Shown piece after piece: positions 1-10,807 of a DNA stretch of 64,000 nt. A program made the position numbers and the translations under genes. Numbering within the stretch: position 1 is the first letter of the stretch; each line of letters starts with the position of its first letter. Origin of the DNA: Lathyrus oleraceus (taxonomy: Eukaryota; Streptophyta; Magnoliopsida; Fabales; Fabaceae); assembly GCF_024323335.1 (NCBI RefSeq), contig NC_066581.1, positions 461,239,197 through 461,303,196 of the forward strand. Direction: 5' to 3'. The notes below the pieces were generated by a model, which did not search any database, was not told the origin of the DNA, and saw only the letters and a program-made list of their open reading frames with translations.

Positions 1-1
1 T

Positions 2-1012
2 TATAGACAATTGAATAAAGTAACGATCAAGAATAAGTATCCACTACCGAGAATAGATGATTTGATGGATCAATTAGTGGGTGCTTGTGTGTTCAGTAAA
101 ATTGATTTGAGATCGGGCTATCATCAGATCAAAGTGAAAGATGAAGACATCCAGAAGACAGCGTTCAGAACTCGGTATGGACATTATGAGTATTCTGTGA
201 TGCCTTTCGGTGTGACTAATGCGCCGGGAGTATTTATGGAATACATGAATCGTATTTTCCATACTTATCTGGATCATTTTGTGGTAGTATTTATTGATGA
301 TATTTTGATTTACTCTAAGTCCGAAGAAGAGCACAAGGAACATTTGAGATTAGTGTTGGATGTTTTGAAAGATAAGAAATTGTATGCGAAGCTGTCCAAG
401 TGTGAATTTTGGTTAAGAGAAGTCAGTTTTCTCGGCCATGTAATTTCAGGAAAAGGTATTGCTGTAGATCCTTCCAAGGTAGAAGCTGTATTGCAATGGG
501 AGACTCCTAAGTCGGTTACCGAGATTAGAAGCTTTTTGGGGTTAGCTGGATATTATAGAAGGTTTATTGAAGGATTTTCTAAGTTAACACTTCCGTTGAC
601 TAAATTAACTTGTAAGGGTAAAGCTTTCGTGTGGGATGTTCAGTGCGAAGAGAGTTTTAATGAATTAAAAAGGAGATTGACGTCGGCGCCGGTTTTGACT
701 TTGCCAAATCCGGAGGAACCGTTTATAAATTACTGTGATGCTTCATTGATGGGCTTGGGAGGTGTGCTCATGCAAAATAATAAAGTAATTGCTTATGCGT
801 CGCGACAGTTAAGAATTCATGAAAGGAACTATCCTACGCATGATCTTGAACTTGCTGCTATGGTGTTTGTGCTAAAAATCTGGAGGCATTACCTTTATGG
901 TTCCAGATTTGAAGTTTTCAGCGATCATAAAAGTTTAAAGTATCTATTTGATCAGAAAGAGCTGAACATGAGACAACGTAGGTGGTTAGAATTGCTTAAG
1001 GATTATGATTTT
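2..1012 (+). pseudogene. Chromovirus reverse transcriptase-RNase H, broken at its 3' end
   Basis: The frame is open from the window edge. It begins within the RT fingers (YRQLNK...YPLPRIDD), has the palm motif FIDD at 290-301, the LGH...GKGI connection and a gypsy RNase H with the first three acidic residues (YCDAS, HDLELAA, SDHKS). The reading ends at DYDF followed by TAA at 1013. In this family about 30-35 more residues follow, ending in a conserved ADALSR motif with the last RNase H carboxylate. Here they are missing, and integrase-side sequence resumes in another frame at 1012-1015. The enzyme would copy element RNA into DNA in cytoplasmic particles. The deletion should abolish RNase H and the polyprotein frame. 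Confidence 0.9.
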
Positions 1013-1014
1013 TA

Positions 1015-2526
1015 ATTGAGCAATTTCGTGATATGAGTTTGATTTGCGAAGTAACACCGCAGAGTGTAATGCTAGGAATGCTAAAGATTAATAATGATTT
1101 TATGGATAGTATCCGAGAGGCACAGAAATTGGATGTGAAATTAGTAGATATCCTTAATCGTTGTGGTCAATCAGAGAAGAGTGACTTTAAGATTGATGCG
1201 AGAGGTGTGCTAAAATTAGGGGAAAGAATTTGTATTCCTGATGACGCGATTTTGAAAAGAAGTATTCTAGAAGAGGGTCATAGAAGCAGTTTGAGTATTC
1301 ATCCAGGAGCTACTAAAATGTATCAGGATTTGAAGAAAATATTTTGGTGGCCCGGAATGAAAGAAGATGTGGCTCGTTTTGTGTATGCGTGCGTAACTTG
1401 TCAGAAGTCGAAGATTGAGCATCAGAAGCCTGCTGGGTTGATGCAACCGTTGGAAGTTCCAGAGTGGAAATGGGATAGCATTTCTATGGACTTTGTAACG
1501 GGGTTGCCTGCTACTTTAAGAGGGCATGATTCGATTTGGGTGATCGTTGATAGGCTCACGAAGTCGGCTCACTTCATACCTATTAACATCACTTACCCAA
1601 TTGCGAAGTTGGCAGAGATTTACATCCGAGTAATTGTAAAGTTGCATGGTGTTCCTCTGTGTATTGTGTCGGACAAAGATCCGAGGTTTACATCGGGATT
1701 TTGGAAAAGTCTGCAAGATTCGTTGGGCTCTAAGTTGAGGTTGAGTTTGGCATATCATCCTCAAACTGATGGCCAAACTGAGAGAACTATTCAGTCATTG
1801 GAGGATTTACTGAGAGCTTGTGTTCTTGAACAAGGAGGTTCGTGGGACACTTATCTTCCATTGATCGAGTTCACATATAATAATAGTTACCATTCTAGTA
1901 TCGGAATGGCGCCTTTTGAAGCATTGTATGGTCGTAGATGTAGAACTCCGTTGTGTTGGCACGAATCTGGTGAGGGTGTAGTACTTGGACCAGAGTTAGT
2001 TCGAGAAACTACCGAGAAAGTGAAGTTTATCCGAGAGAAGATGAAAGCTTCTCAGAGTAGGCAGAAGAGTTACCATGACAAGCAGAAGAAGGAATTAGAA
2101 TTTCAAGCTGGTGACCATGTGTTTTTGAGAGTCACGCCTGTGACCGGTGTTGGGAGGGCTTTGAAGTCTAAAAAGCTCACTCCTCGCTTCATTGGTCCGT
2201 ATCAGATCTTAGAACGGGTTGGAAAAGTTGCTTATCGGATGACATTACCACCTAATCTTTCGAATTTGCATGATGTATTCCATGTGTCGCAGCTTCGGAA
2301 GTATGTCTCAGATCCGTCTCATGTGGTTAGTATGGATGATGTGCAAGTGCGGGATAATTTAACAATGGAGACAAAGCCTGTACGAGTTGAAGATCGTGAC
2401 ACAAAGACTCTTCGAGGAAAAGAGATTGCGTTGGTTAAAGTCGTTTGGTCGGGAGCTGCGGGCGAAAGCATGACATGGGAACTTGAGAGTCAGATGAAGG
2501 AGTCTTATCCGGAGCTATTAGCTTGA
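1015..2526 (+). pseudogene. Chromovirus integrase with chromodomain-like C terminus
   Basis: After the RNase H deletion, recognisable sequence resumes as IEQFRDMSLICEV and runs open to the natural stop at 2524-2526. It carries the H2C2 zinc module (GHRSSLSIH...YACVTCQ), a DDE core (SMDFVTG, VSDKDPRF, DGQTERTIQSLE), the GPF/GPY-like module (RFIGPYQILERVG) and the tail WSGAAGESMTWELESQM, which reads like a degenerate chromovirus chromodomain. Integrase joins the cDNA ends to host DNA; in chromoviruses the tail can steer insertion to heterochromatin. The frame has no internal stop, so the damage here is upstream. It is a pseudogene only because it is cut off from RT. Confidence 0.9.
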
Positions 2527-2556
2527 GGTATGTTTTCGAGGACGAAAACTCTTTTA

Positions 2557-2567
2557 GTGGGGGAGAG
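2557..2567 (+). other. Polypurine tract of the chromovirus
   Basis: The purine-rich run GTGGGGGAGAG lies one base before the LTR start TGTAACACC and about 30 bases after the integrase stop. In this family it primes plus-strand DNA synthesis. Confidence 0.8.
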
Positions 2568-2697
2568 TTGTAACACCCCGATAAAAATAAGATAATTATT
2601 TAATTTAAGTTAATATTATATTTATTAATTTAATTAAAATAATTGGAATTATTGGATTATTATTATTATTATTATTGGAATAATAATTATTGGAAAA

Positions 2698-2705
2698 TAT
2701 ATAAG
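2698..2705 (+). promoter_or_regulatory. Candidate TATA box in chromovirus LTR
   Basis: TATATAAG lies about 130 bases into the LTR in an AT-rich stretch. The position fits a short U3, but no transcription start can be read from the sequence. Confidence 0.45.
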
Positions 2706-3150
2706 TTGGAAATAAGGAAAAAGAGTTCCATTTTTTTGTAAAGAGGGTTTTACGTGAAAAGCAGAGAAACGGCTGAAAAGAGGAAAAGGGCAAAGAGCAG
2801 AGCAAGAGGAAGAAGGTTGGAGAAGAGAAAAGCTTGAAGCTTAAAGATTCGCCGGATTAATTCAGGTAAGGGGGGTTTATCGTCGTTTAATGGGTATTAT
2901 AGATTAACATGTAATGGGTAGTGATAAACCGTTGAATTGACCCTAATTGGGATGATGAGTGCTGAAAATTTGTGATGAATAAACTGTGTTTAAGCTGTGA
3001 TTGAATCGGTAATTGTGTGAGTCGTGATTTCCCGAACGTATAGCTTTTTACGGAATCGGATTCGGAGGTCCGGAAGTCCTCCAACGGCGGAAAATGCGGG
3101 TAATTCTACATTCTGCTTCGTGTTAGCGCAGGAACAGCTTTCTGTCTTGC

Positions 3151-3401
3151 GTTAACCGGTTAACCCAGGGTGTTAACCGGTTAACACTGTTAGGAATTGT
3201 GAGGTATTGTTGTTTTGCTTGCGTTAACCGGTTAACCCAGGGCGTTAACCGGTTAACACTGTTGTGGGTTGTGAAAATATTGCTGTTCTGTCTGCGTTAA
3301 CCGGTTCACCCAGGGCGTTAACCGGTTAACACTGTTGAGTTTTGCCAGAAAGCGTGTTTTGTCTGCGTTAACCGGTTAACCCAGGGCGTTAACCGGTTAA
3401 C
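3151..3401 (+). repeat. Array of eight 14-bp palindromes at 21-bp spacing
   Basis: The perfect palindrome GTTAACCGGTTAAC starts at 3151, 3172, 3223, 3244, 3296, 3317, 3367 and 3388. The copy at 3296 has one changed base. The copies form four pairs: within each pair the start-to-start distance is exactly 21 bp, and the pairs recur every 71-73 bp. The spacer inside a pair is CCAGGGC or CCAGGGT. No function is known to me. Confidence 0.95.
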
Positions 3402-3476
3402 ACTGTGGGAAAAGAGAAAAAATTGATAATTGAATCTTGTGTACGTTTTGGAATGGAATTATATAGTACTTAGTTT

Positions 3477-3719
3477 ATGTCAAAGTTGATTATAAGTTGA
3501 TTATGTTGAAAACATTGTTGTGTTGCTATTATTATCCTGTTGTCGGAATTTAAGTCGTGTATGTCAAAGTTGATTATAAGTTGATTATGTTGAAAACATT
3601 GTTGTGTTGCTATTATTATCCTGTTGTCGGAATTTAAGTCGTGTATGTCAAAGTTGATTATAAGTTGATTATGTTGAAGACATTGTTGTGTTGCTATTGT
3701 TATCATGTTGTCGGAATTC
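3477..3719 (+). repeat. 84-bp tandem repeat, about 2.9 copies
   Basis: The segment starting TATGTCAAAGTTGATTATAA recurs with a period of exactly 84 bp (anchor at 3481, 3565, 3649). The first two copies are nearly identical. The third has a few substitutions and ends in GTCGGAATTC. The period is divisible by three, so antisense reading stays open by chance. I see no coding evidence. Confidence 0.93.
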
Positions 3720-4424
3720 ATATGCATTAAGTCGGAGCTTTGCTCACACCACGTTGGCCTGGATTGGCAAAAGTTGAAAGTTGAAGGCTTAAGCCTTGAT
3801 GCCTCGTTAAATTGGCAAATTTTAAGTTGGGAGTTTTACTCCAAATGGTACCACATGCATGACGAGTCGAGTCTCATTAGAGTTGCATTTTGTTGGTTTG
3901 TTGTGTATGAGTATTTAATTTAATTGAGCAGTGATGCTTGTGTTGATATTGAGTATCACGTTTGAGTTGATGTGCCGTTACTGAATGTGTGATGTGATTA
4001 GGGTGATTAATGTGTCAAATAACTTAACATGACATGATATTTTATAATGCTTATCATATCGATTGAGGAACTCACCCTTACAACTATTTTTCAGGTAACG
4101 AGCAGTGATTGAGTAGAAGCTAGTGCTTGGTGTCTAGTGTAGTCTCCTTAGTGGGTCATGCTCTGATAGATGTAACATCGGGACAGGATGTTTCACCTTG
4201 TTGAATAATTCTCATGTAATGTGTTACATGTGTTGAATGATCGATTTGATCTCTATCCGCTGCGTATTTTGCAATGCTTTATGTTTTGATATAATAAAAG
4301 AGCATGACAATTATTATGATGAATGGTGTGAAATGATTGTGTGACACCTTTAATTGCGTATTACTCTGATTGATATATTGTTATTCTAATTAAATATTTG
4401 GGGAATTTTAGAAGGGTGTTACAA

Positions 4425-4706
4425 GCTGAGGCCAAAGCTCTAGCTGACGCTGCTGCTGCTGCTGCTGCTGAAGCTGAAGCAAAGGCAGTCGCAGAAGCTG
4501 AAGCCAGAGCTGCTGAAGAACAGAGTGCCCTGACTCAGGGGGAGTCCTCTACTGTCATTCCTATGGTTCTCAAGACACTTGAGGAACTCCAGAAAGACCA
4601 GAAGGAACTCAAAACCAGAATGGACCAACAGGACACCGTCAACGACAATATCCAGAACCTGCTGACTCAACTGCTTCAGAGAATGCCTCCTCCTCCCAAC
4701 CCTTAG
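4425..4706 (+). pseudogene. C terminus of the Sirevirus late (env-like/accessory) ORF, cut by insertion
   Basis: The frame reads an alanine/glutamate-rich segment (about residues 1-33, beginning AEAKALADAAAAAAAEAEAK), then a helical, probably coiled-coil segment (LKTLEELQKDQKELKTRMDQQ) and a proline end QRMPPPPNP before TAG. It is the terminal piece of an ORF whose 5' part is displaced by the chromovirus at 4423. Its place between pol and the polypurine tracts matches the extra ORF of SIRE-type Sireviruses. I cannot confirm the membrane-spanning 'envelope-like' features because they would lie upstream. The function is unknown. Confidence 0.55.
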
Positions 4707-4845
4707 GCACTTAGGATCTTTTGCTTGTTGCCTTGCTTATCTTTGTTTCTGTTGTTTGTTTTTCTTGCCCTTGTCTCTGATGTCTGTTATCTATATATAT
4801 ACAATATTTTGTTGCTTATTTTGTTTAAGTCTTTTTGATTCTGAC

Positions 4846-4858
4846 AAAAAGGGGGAGA
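4846..4858 (+). other. Upstream copy of the Sirevirus polypurine tract
   Basis: AAAAAGGGGGAGA lies about 260 bp upstream of an identical motif that abuts the LTR. Repeated polypurine motifs in this position are a known Sirevirus trait. Confidence 0.75.
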
Positions 4859-5107
4859 AATCAAATATAGCTCTGATGAAAAATTGCCTAATACCCTAAG
4901 CACGCTGCAAACATACTATTCCTTAAAAATAAATTCATCTAACTCTGGACTTAAGAAATTGCAAAAGGTATCAAGAAACTTCATTGCTTAGAAGCTCTGG
5001 TAAGAACTTCTGAACTCCCTAGCCTATCTCAGGGGGAGCTCACTTCTATCTGATCTGATATTTTTTCTAATGTTTCATCTGCTAATTGAGTTTGTTTTGT
5101 CATCATC

Positions 5108-5120
5108 AAAAAGGGGGAGA
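5108..5120 (+). other. Polypurine tract next to the Sirevirus 3' LTR
   Basis: AAAAAGGGGGAGA is followed by one T and then the LTR start TGTAAGAAC. This is the copy expected to prime plus-strand synthesis. Confidence 0.85.
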
Positions 5121-5121
5121 T

Positions 5122-6158
5122 TGTAAGAACAAAAAATTGTTCTACAACAGATTCCAAGATTTTGATGATAACAAAAGACGAAACCAAAAAATGGCACTCT
5201 AACATAAAGTTTCTAAGTGTGCAAGAATCTAAACAAAAAGAAAGGAATCTGATTACGTCATCAGACACAGAATCATATCAGATATAAATTATCAGAAGCA
5301 TCTGAAGTAGTAACGCGCTCAAAATGTTCTAACTCTGAGCAAAACAGCAAAAACATCAGAGGCATCTGAACAAGGAGTTCGCTCTAGAAGTTCTAACTCT
5401 GAACAAAAGTATATCTCAATTCCAGAAGCTCTCAGCGTCATCTGAAGTCATCATCAGAACCCTAAGAGATCAAAACATCAGAAGCTCCAAATCCACATAA
5501 CAAGATCTCAGATTAACAGAGTCACATAGACCTTGATTATGGATTTCCTAAATTAGAAAGAGTAACGTCAAGTTCGAATTTAAATGGAAAGGAACTATTA
5601 TTGGAAAGAAGTTATTCAGGGAGACAAAGTTGTTTTGGCAAGAAACAACAGAAGTTATGGCAGTAATTCCTATTCAAGACTAAATTATCTGCCATCAATG
5701 TCAACGATCCTTTCACCTCTATATAAAGGACAGCAATCAGCATTGAGAGATACACCAACACGCATAAACTCATTCTTCTCTCTCTCTCAATCTTTCACGA
5801 AGCTTTTGCTTAGAACGTGAAACATTCTTTTGTTCTTACTGTTGTAATATTTGCTTTATCCTAGAAGCACTCTAGATTACAAGTCTTTTTTATCTATTAC
5901 TTTATTTCCTCAAGTGACTCTGCGCAGTCTGTATACTTGAGAGGACTAAGAGATCTTTCTCTTAGACGTTGGTTGTAATAATCTTTCAAGATTAGTGGAT
6001 TAAGTCCTTATTGAAGGCGAAATCACCTTGGCCGGGTGGACTAGAGTAGCTTTGTGTTATAAGCGAACCAGTATAAATTCCTTGTGTGGTCTTTGTCTGA
6101 AAAAGCGCTTATTTTCCAAAACAATTCAAACCCCCCTTTCTTGTTTTTCTCACCTTCA
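5122..6158 (+). repeat. 3' LTR of the Sirevirus (1,037 bp)
   Basis: The LTR starts TGTAAGAAC directly after the polypurine tract and ends CTCACCTTCA, where sequence alignable to the other Ogre LTRs begins at once. A TATA box lies at 5719-5728. The end segment with CAAACCCCCCTTTCTTG is typical of legume Ty1/copia LTRs of this group. One short open frame (5584-5820) has no family resemblance. Confidence 0.85.
5719..5728 (+). promoter_or_regulatory. TATA box in Sirevirus LTR
   Basis: CTATATAAAG is a near-consensus plant TATA box about 600 bases into the LTR; initiation would be expected about 30 bases downstream. It is probably the U3/R boundary signal. Confidence 0.65.
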
Positions 6159-7132
6159 TGCTTTTCTTTTAATCACTAACCAAAAATGTACAAAAATATG
6201 TCATTAACCTTTGGTACTTGCAGCTTAAGCAGTCAACAGGTCAAGGCAATCAAGTGAATCCTTTGTGCAAGAGATGAGGTTTTCCTTGAGATATGGATCA
6301 TGTGATCATTATTTTGAGCTTATATGAGCTAGAGGTTCATTTTGGAGCAAATCCCCCAAGAGGTTGAAGCTCAAGTTCATCAGAGCATTTTCAGGTCATC
6401 TAAGGGCCTATGCTAGTCAACTGAAAGTCAACTGTGGTTTTTGAATTGGGAAATTTAATTTCTTCATCCCATTCATGTTACAACAATGCTTATTCATCAT
6501 GTCAAACCTTTATCTTGAAGAATTTGAAGCCAGTACAAAAGTTTCCAAAAATGGAAAGTGACCTATAATTTCAAGTTTCCAAAAATGGAAAGTTTTTGGA
6601 CCAACTTCAACTCAACTTTCCAACATCAAAGAAGCTTCAAATGAATTTTTGTCCCACATAAAAGTTGAATATCTCTCTCTCTCCCATTTCCAAAGAGTCC
6701 AAGATCATGAGCATCTGATGAATGGTTGAGGAGATATGATCAAATCATTGCCAAGTGTACATGGAACTTCAAAAGGCCATAACTTTTGACTCATAACTCC
6801 AAATTGAGTGCTTCTTTTTGCATATTGCTCCTTATGACATGTATTTTCCAAATCATTCATCACATTGCATGAAATCTCATCATATGATCATTTGATCTTT
6901 CATGCCCATTTTGGAGAGAAAATGACAAATTTAAAATTGGTGCATTGTCTGAACAAAATACGATTGCCATTGTGTTCATTGGAAGATTTTAAGAGAAATT
7001 GATCATGCACATGCTACTGTTCACGTCCAAATGCTCCATGCACCACCAATTTTCCAAAATTTGTCATACACCCCATTTTCACTAATCTCAATTAAACCAT
7101 GCTTAATTCTAATTTGGATGTGATTAGTAGAG

Positions 7133-7143
7133 CATATATAAAC
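7133..7143 (+). promoter_or_regulatory. TATA box of Ogre LTR-A
   Basis: CATATATAAAC lies about 1.15 kb into the reconstructed LTR, the same offset as in LTR-D. Confidence 0.6.
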
Positions 7144-9764
7144 CAAAGCATAACATAATTCTGAAGTTTTTGCTCATTCTAGATCTAAATTTCTCTTCCC
7201 TCCAAAATTTTCTTCAAATCCAAATTCGAATTTTCTTCACATAAGCTAGTGATTTTCTTGCATATTCTTGTTCTCTGATCCTCATTTAGTGCAGATCAAG
7301 CTTTGGTTTGAAAGATTCGAGTGGAAATCAAGCATATGAAATTCAAGAACATAGCAATGGAAACTGACTTTTGAGCTAGATCCAAGCATCTCCAAGCCTC
7401 AATTCATTCATAAAGCTTCATAACATCATCTCAGGAGTAGATCTGGATACTTGCCAAGCCTTGAATCCACAGATTTCAGCGACTGCTCTTCAAGAGGTAG
7501 GTTTTTCGAGTCTCTTAATTGCGGATTTTATGTGCATAATGTTGTAGAGCTTTGATTGCTGAGCATGCTGATGAAAATTTCATGTGAAATGGTTGAGTAT
7601 TGGTTGAGATATGGTGAATTGAAGTTTTGAATGTCAAAATGTTTTTGATCGATTCTCTCGATTTAGGAAGAATTAGGCCAAAATGATGATTGATCTGTGA
7701 TGTACATGTGTAGAGCTTTCTGTTGATATAAATTTTAGTGGAATCTGGAAAAAAAATTGGATGTTCATACTGTTCCTCCACCGTCCTCATGAAGAAGACG
7801 GTTGTTTCCACCGTGCTTGGCCGCGCCTGTACAGGCTAGGGCTTGTTCTGGTTCAGCGCATGAAGAAACATTGTAGAAGCGCCTCTCACTCCATAAGCGC
7901 GCGTTCGATTCCTTCCTGTATCATTTGTTTTGCTTAATTCGTTTTGACCTGGCGCTTGCATGGCATCGTGTTGTCACTTCCATTGGCCGTTGTTCCTTGA
8001 CTGTGTCACACCAGCCTTGACTAGTGATGTGGCTAGCCACATCAGATTAGTGAAACTGTGCATTTTGGAGGCGCGCCTTGAGCCTCTAGTTCCTGAGTTC
8101 GAACCAGCATGAAAGCATTTCCAGATTTCTTCAATTCTTTTCATTATTTTCATGTTTTTGTATTTTTATTTCATTTTATGCATGCTCATTCAAAAAATCA
8201 TAAAAGATAGCTTGATGATCCAATTAATTCCAGATTTTTTTCTACATGATCATGTGAATGCCTTCTATTTTTTGATGTGAATTTCTGGAATTGCGCCTTG
8301 CTGGAATTTTATTTGTGATTGATTCTTTGGACATGTGTGCATATGTGACATGCTTCATTCATCCTATTGTGAAATGTTCAATAATGATCCAATTGCCATG
8401 AAATTTTGTATGATTATTCCCAACATGTTTCTTGACCTTTGAGGCTTGATTGTGCATTTTTATCATTTTTCATTTCTGTTTTAGACACATGATTGCATGG
8501 TGTGACAATGTGTGTCACACAATTTGATGTCATACTTGTGCATTTTCATTTCTAGGTCAATTGAACTCTGTTGATTCTAATTTTTGGCATGATGATTGTG
8601 TTGGACATGTTGTATGCTCATAAAAATTTCCAGAATTGTTTGAGTCATTTCTGTTTTAATATGGAATTTTCATTCTTAATGTCCAATTGTGTGCTTTGAA
8701 ATTGCCTTTGCCATAGCTTGCTCATGAGATGACTTTGCTTGATGCTTTTGACTTGGTCCTTTTTAGGACACGTTCATGATTGTTTAAATGAGCTTTATGT
8801 TGAATATTGGTTGCTGTTTTGACTTTTTTTGATTCACCTTTGACCCTAGGCTTTGCCCTAGGGGTTTGTACTCACAATTTGAGCTTTGCCTTTCAGGTTC
8901 ATGCAATAAGTCCTAATGGATGATGTGATCTCCTTGCATGAGATACAATTTGATTTGTTTAACTAATGTTGATTGTGTTGTAGGTCCTTGGGTGGCTAAC
9001 TCACTTGAGTTGTTGACTTACATTGTGTATATTGGTTGTCTGACTGTTGACTGTCTGTTTGGTTTGTCTGAATGTGAATATTGACTTGTTTGATTTTCTT
9101 ACAGGTACTTTAGTAGCTTTAACTCATTACTTGAGTTGCTTTGCTTTGCTTGTGGTTGGCATACCACTTAGGTAATCTCTTTAACTCCATGTAGTCTGGA
9201 AGACCTGCTATCTTTGGCAGGCACCTGTCTGAAGCCCTCCTTAAGAGGCCATGTTCTTGATTGTTTAATTTTGTGCTAAAGACCTCAATGAGGCATGGTT
9301 ACATATTAAGACCTCCTAAGTGAAGAGGCATTGGCAGATAAAAGGGATGTGCAATCCATCCCCTGCTATTCAGTTGAGTCTTTCATCTTGCTCGCACTAC
9401 GTGCTGATGCATTTTGAATAAACACCCAAAATCTTGTATATAGAGTCAGTCATTGTGGAATAAAGTTCATCATTCTAGACTCCCACACCTTCTTTGATTA
9501 AAGCTCACACAGGCCGGGTTAAGAGCTATGAGGTCTAACCCTCATCTCCCATTTCATCTGCTCACCCTGACGGTCAATGTCAGAGGTTAAGAGCCCAAAC
9601 ACCCTTACATATCTGGCTTGTTTGTCAAGGTTGATATGACCCCTTGACTAAAGCCCAACTTTGCTTGAGCCTCTTGGTTGTGTATAGCGTGTGATAATTG
9701 ATTGTTTGTTTGCTTATTTGTGCATCATTCATATGTTTGCTTTGCATTTGTTATGTGTTTTCTT

Positions 9765-10195
9765 TTATGGAGTCAGATGTAAGACCATTGATTGGCTATC
9801 TGTTTCCTGTTCCTTTTGGGGAGCTGGATATAAGACCATTGATTGGCACTCCATTTCCTTTATTGTTTTGTTTTGTGGAGTCAGGTGTAAGACCATTGAT
9901 TGGCTATCTGTTTCTTGTCTGTTTTGTTTTATGGAGTCAGGTGTAAGACCATTGATTGGCTATCTGTTTCCTATCTGTTTGGTTTTGTGGAGTCAGATGT
10001 AAGACCATTGATTGGCTATCTGTTTCCTATTTGTTTTCTTCTGTGGAGTTAGATGTAAGACCATTGATTGGCTATCTGTTTCCCATGTTGCTTTGTGGAG
10101 TTGGACGTAAGACCATTGATTGGCACTCCGTTTCCCATTTGTTTTCGGAGTTGGATGTAAGACCATTTATTGGCAATCTATTTCCAGTTTTGTTA
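9765..10195 (+). repeat. ~56-bp tandem array in Ogre LTR-A (8 copies)
   Basis: The core TAAGACCATTGATTGGC recurs eight times (core starts near 9781, 9832, 9889, 9945, 10001, 10057, 10109 and 10159), at spacings of 50-57 bp separated by variable T-rich spacers. Several frames stay open through it, giving repetitive hydrophobic translations, but spacing that is not a multiple of three and the LTR context argue against a protein. LTR-D carries the homologous array on the other strand. Confidence 0.93.
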
Positions 10196-10807
10196 CTCCT
10201 TGAACCTGCTTACTTGCTTATTGCTTTGTTGCTTATTCCAAAGGATGGTACTTGCTTGGATCATCTACATATGATCTCAAGAGAGGAACTCCTAATGAAG
10301 TTTTGCTCCTCATCCCAACCTTTTGCCTCCTTACAACCTCCACTTGCATTTGTAACCCAAACCAGAAAACTTTGTGCAAACATTTTCACTTATTTTCAAA
10401 ACTAGAAACCTAGGCCTTAGGCCTTTGATTTTCAAACTTCATTTTCACAATACTTCTTTTGAATTGAATCTAATGTCAACTTTGATCATTTTTGTGAATA
10501 CTTCTAAATTGGTTAATTCCACTCACTCAATTGCTTTTGTGGCCCTTGTCCACTTCTTAATCAAGTTTTCATGCATTAGTCATAGATCTGAATTATTATA
10601 GTGGTTGATGTAAATCTCACCGCATCCTTAGTGATTGAATTGTAAGACTTCCATGCTTATTATAGGGTTAACCCCTCACTAGCGTGTTGAAGCCGTTCTC
10701 ACATGGTGGATTGTTGGTTCAGGTTGAGTTTTCTCCCGTTGATAATGAAAGACCTTAAGGCTCTTGTTTAAAATCAATCCACTCACTTTTTTGGAAATCT
10801 TTTAGCC

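Larger units (their letters stand above)
1..4423 (+). mobile_element. Tekay-type chromovirus (Ty3/gypsy), 3' part
   Basis: This is the 3' half of a Ty3/gypsy retrotransposon: RT, RNase H, integrase with a chromodomain-like tail, polypurine tract and one LTR. The domain order RT-RH-INT marks Ty3/gypsy, and the protein style and the LTR start TGTAACACCCC fit the Tekay/Del chromoviruses (family knowledge). Gag, protease and the 5' LTR lie left of the window. The element sits in the late ORF of a Sirevirus, so it is the youngest layer of the left-hand nest. The five bases after the LTR (AGCTG, 4424-4428) are the expected right copy of its target-site duplication; the left copy cannot be seen. Confidence 0.88.
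2569..4423 (+). repeat. 3' LTR of the Tekay-type chromovirus (1,855 bp)
   Basis: The LTR starts TGTAACACCC and ends GGGTGTTACA, a perfect 10-bp terminal inverted repeat. It follows the polypurine tract directly and abuts Sirevirus sequence on the right. Inside are an (ATT)n run near 2655-2676, a TATA-like box at 2698-2705, eight copies of a 14-bp palindrome (3151-3401) and an 84-bp tandem repeat (3477-3719). A splice-donor-like CAG|GTAAGG at 2863-2871 and an acceptor-like TTTTTCAG|GT ending at 4094 bracket these repeats. It has no coding capacity. Confidence 0.92.
4424..6158 (+). mobile_element. Sirevirus-like Ty1/copia element, 3' end
   Basis: A late ORF, two copies of the polypurine motif AAAAAGGGGGAGA and a 1,037-bp LTR identify the 3' end of a Sirevirus. 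Sireviruses characteristically have an extra ORF after pol and repeated polypurine motifs (family knowledge). The chromovirus interrupts the late ORF on the left. On the right the LTR abuts Ogre LTR sequence, so the Sirevirus inserted into Ogre LTR-A. The right target-site copy should be TGCTT (6159-6163). Confidence 0.82.

Noticed and set aside
3151..3401. CRISPR-like regularly spaced repeats
   Set aside because: Plant LTR context, palindromic 14-bp units, spacers not unique and no cas-like gene. It is an LTR array.
8085..8110. Possible tRNA gene (box B-like GAGTTCGAACC)
   Set aside because: No convincing A box, anticodon arm or acceptor stem around it; a cloverleaf cannot be drawn.
9691..10405. 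Overlapping frames with a repeating LFYGVRCKTIDW-like translation
   Set aside because: They are produced by the 56-bp LTR array. The spacing is not a multiple of three, several frames stay open equally, and the homologous array in LTR-D is on the opposite strand relative to the window.
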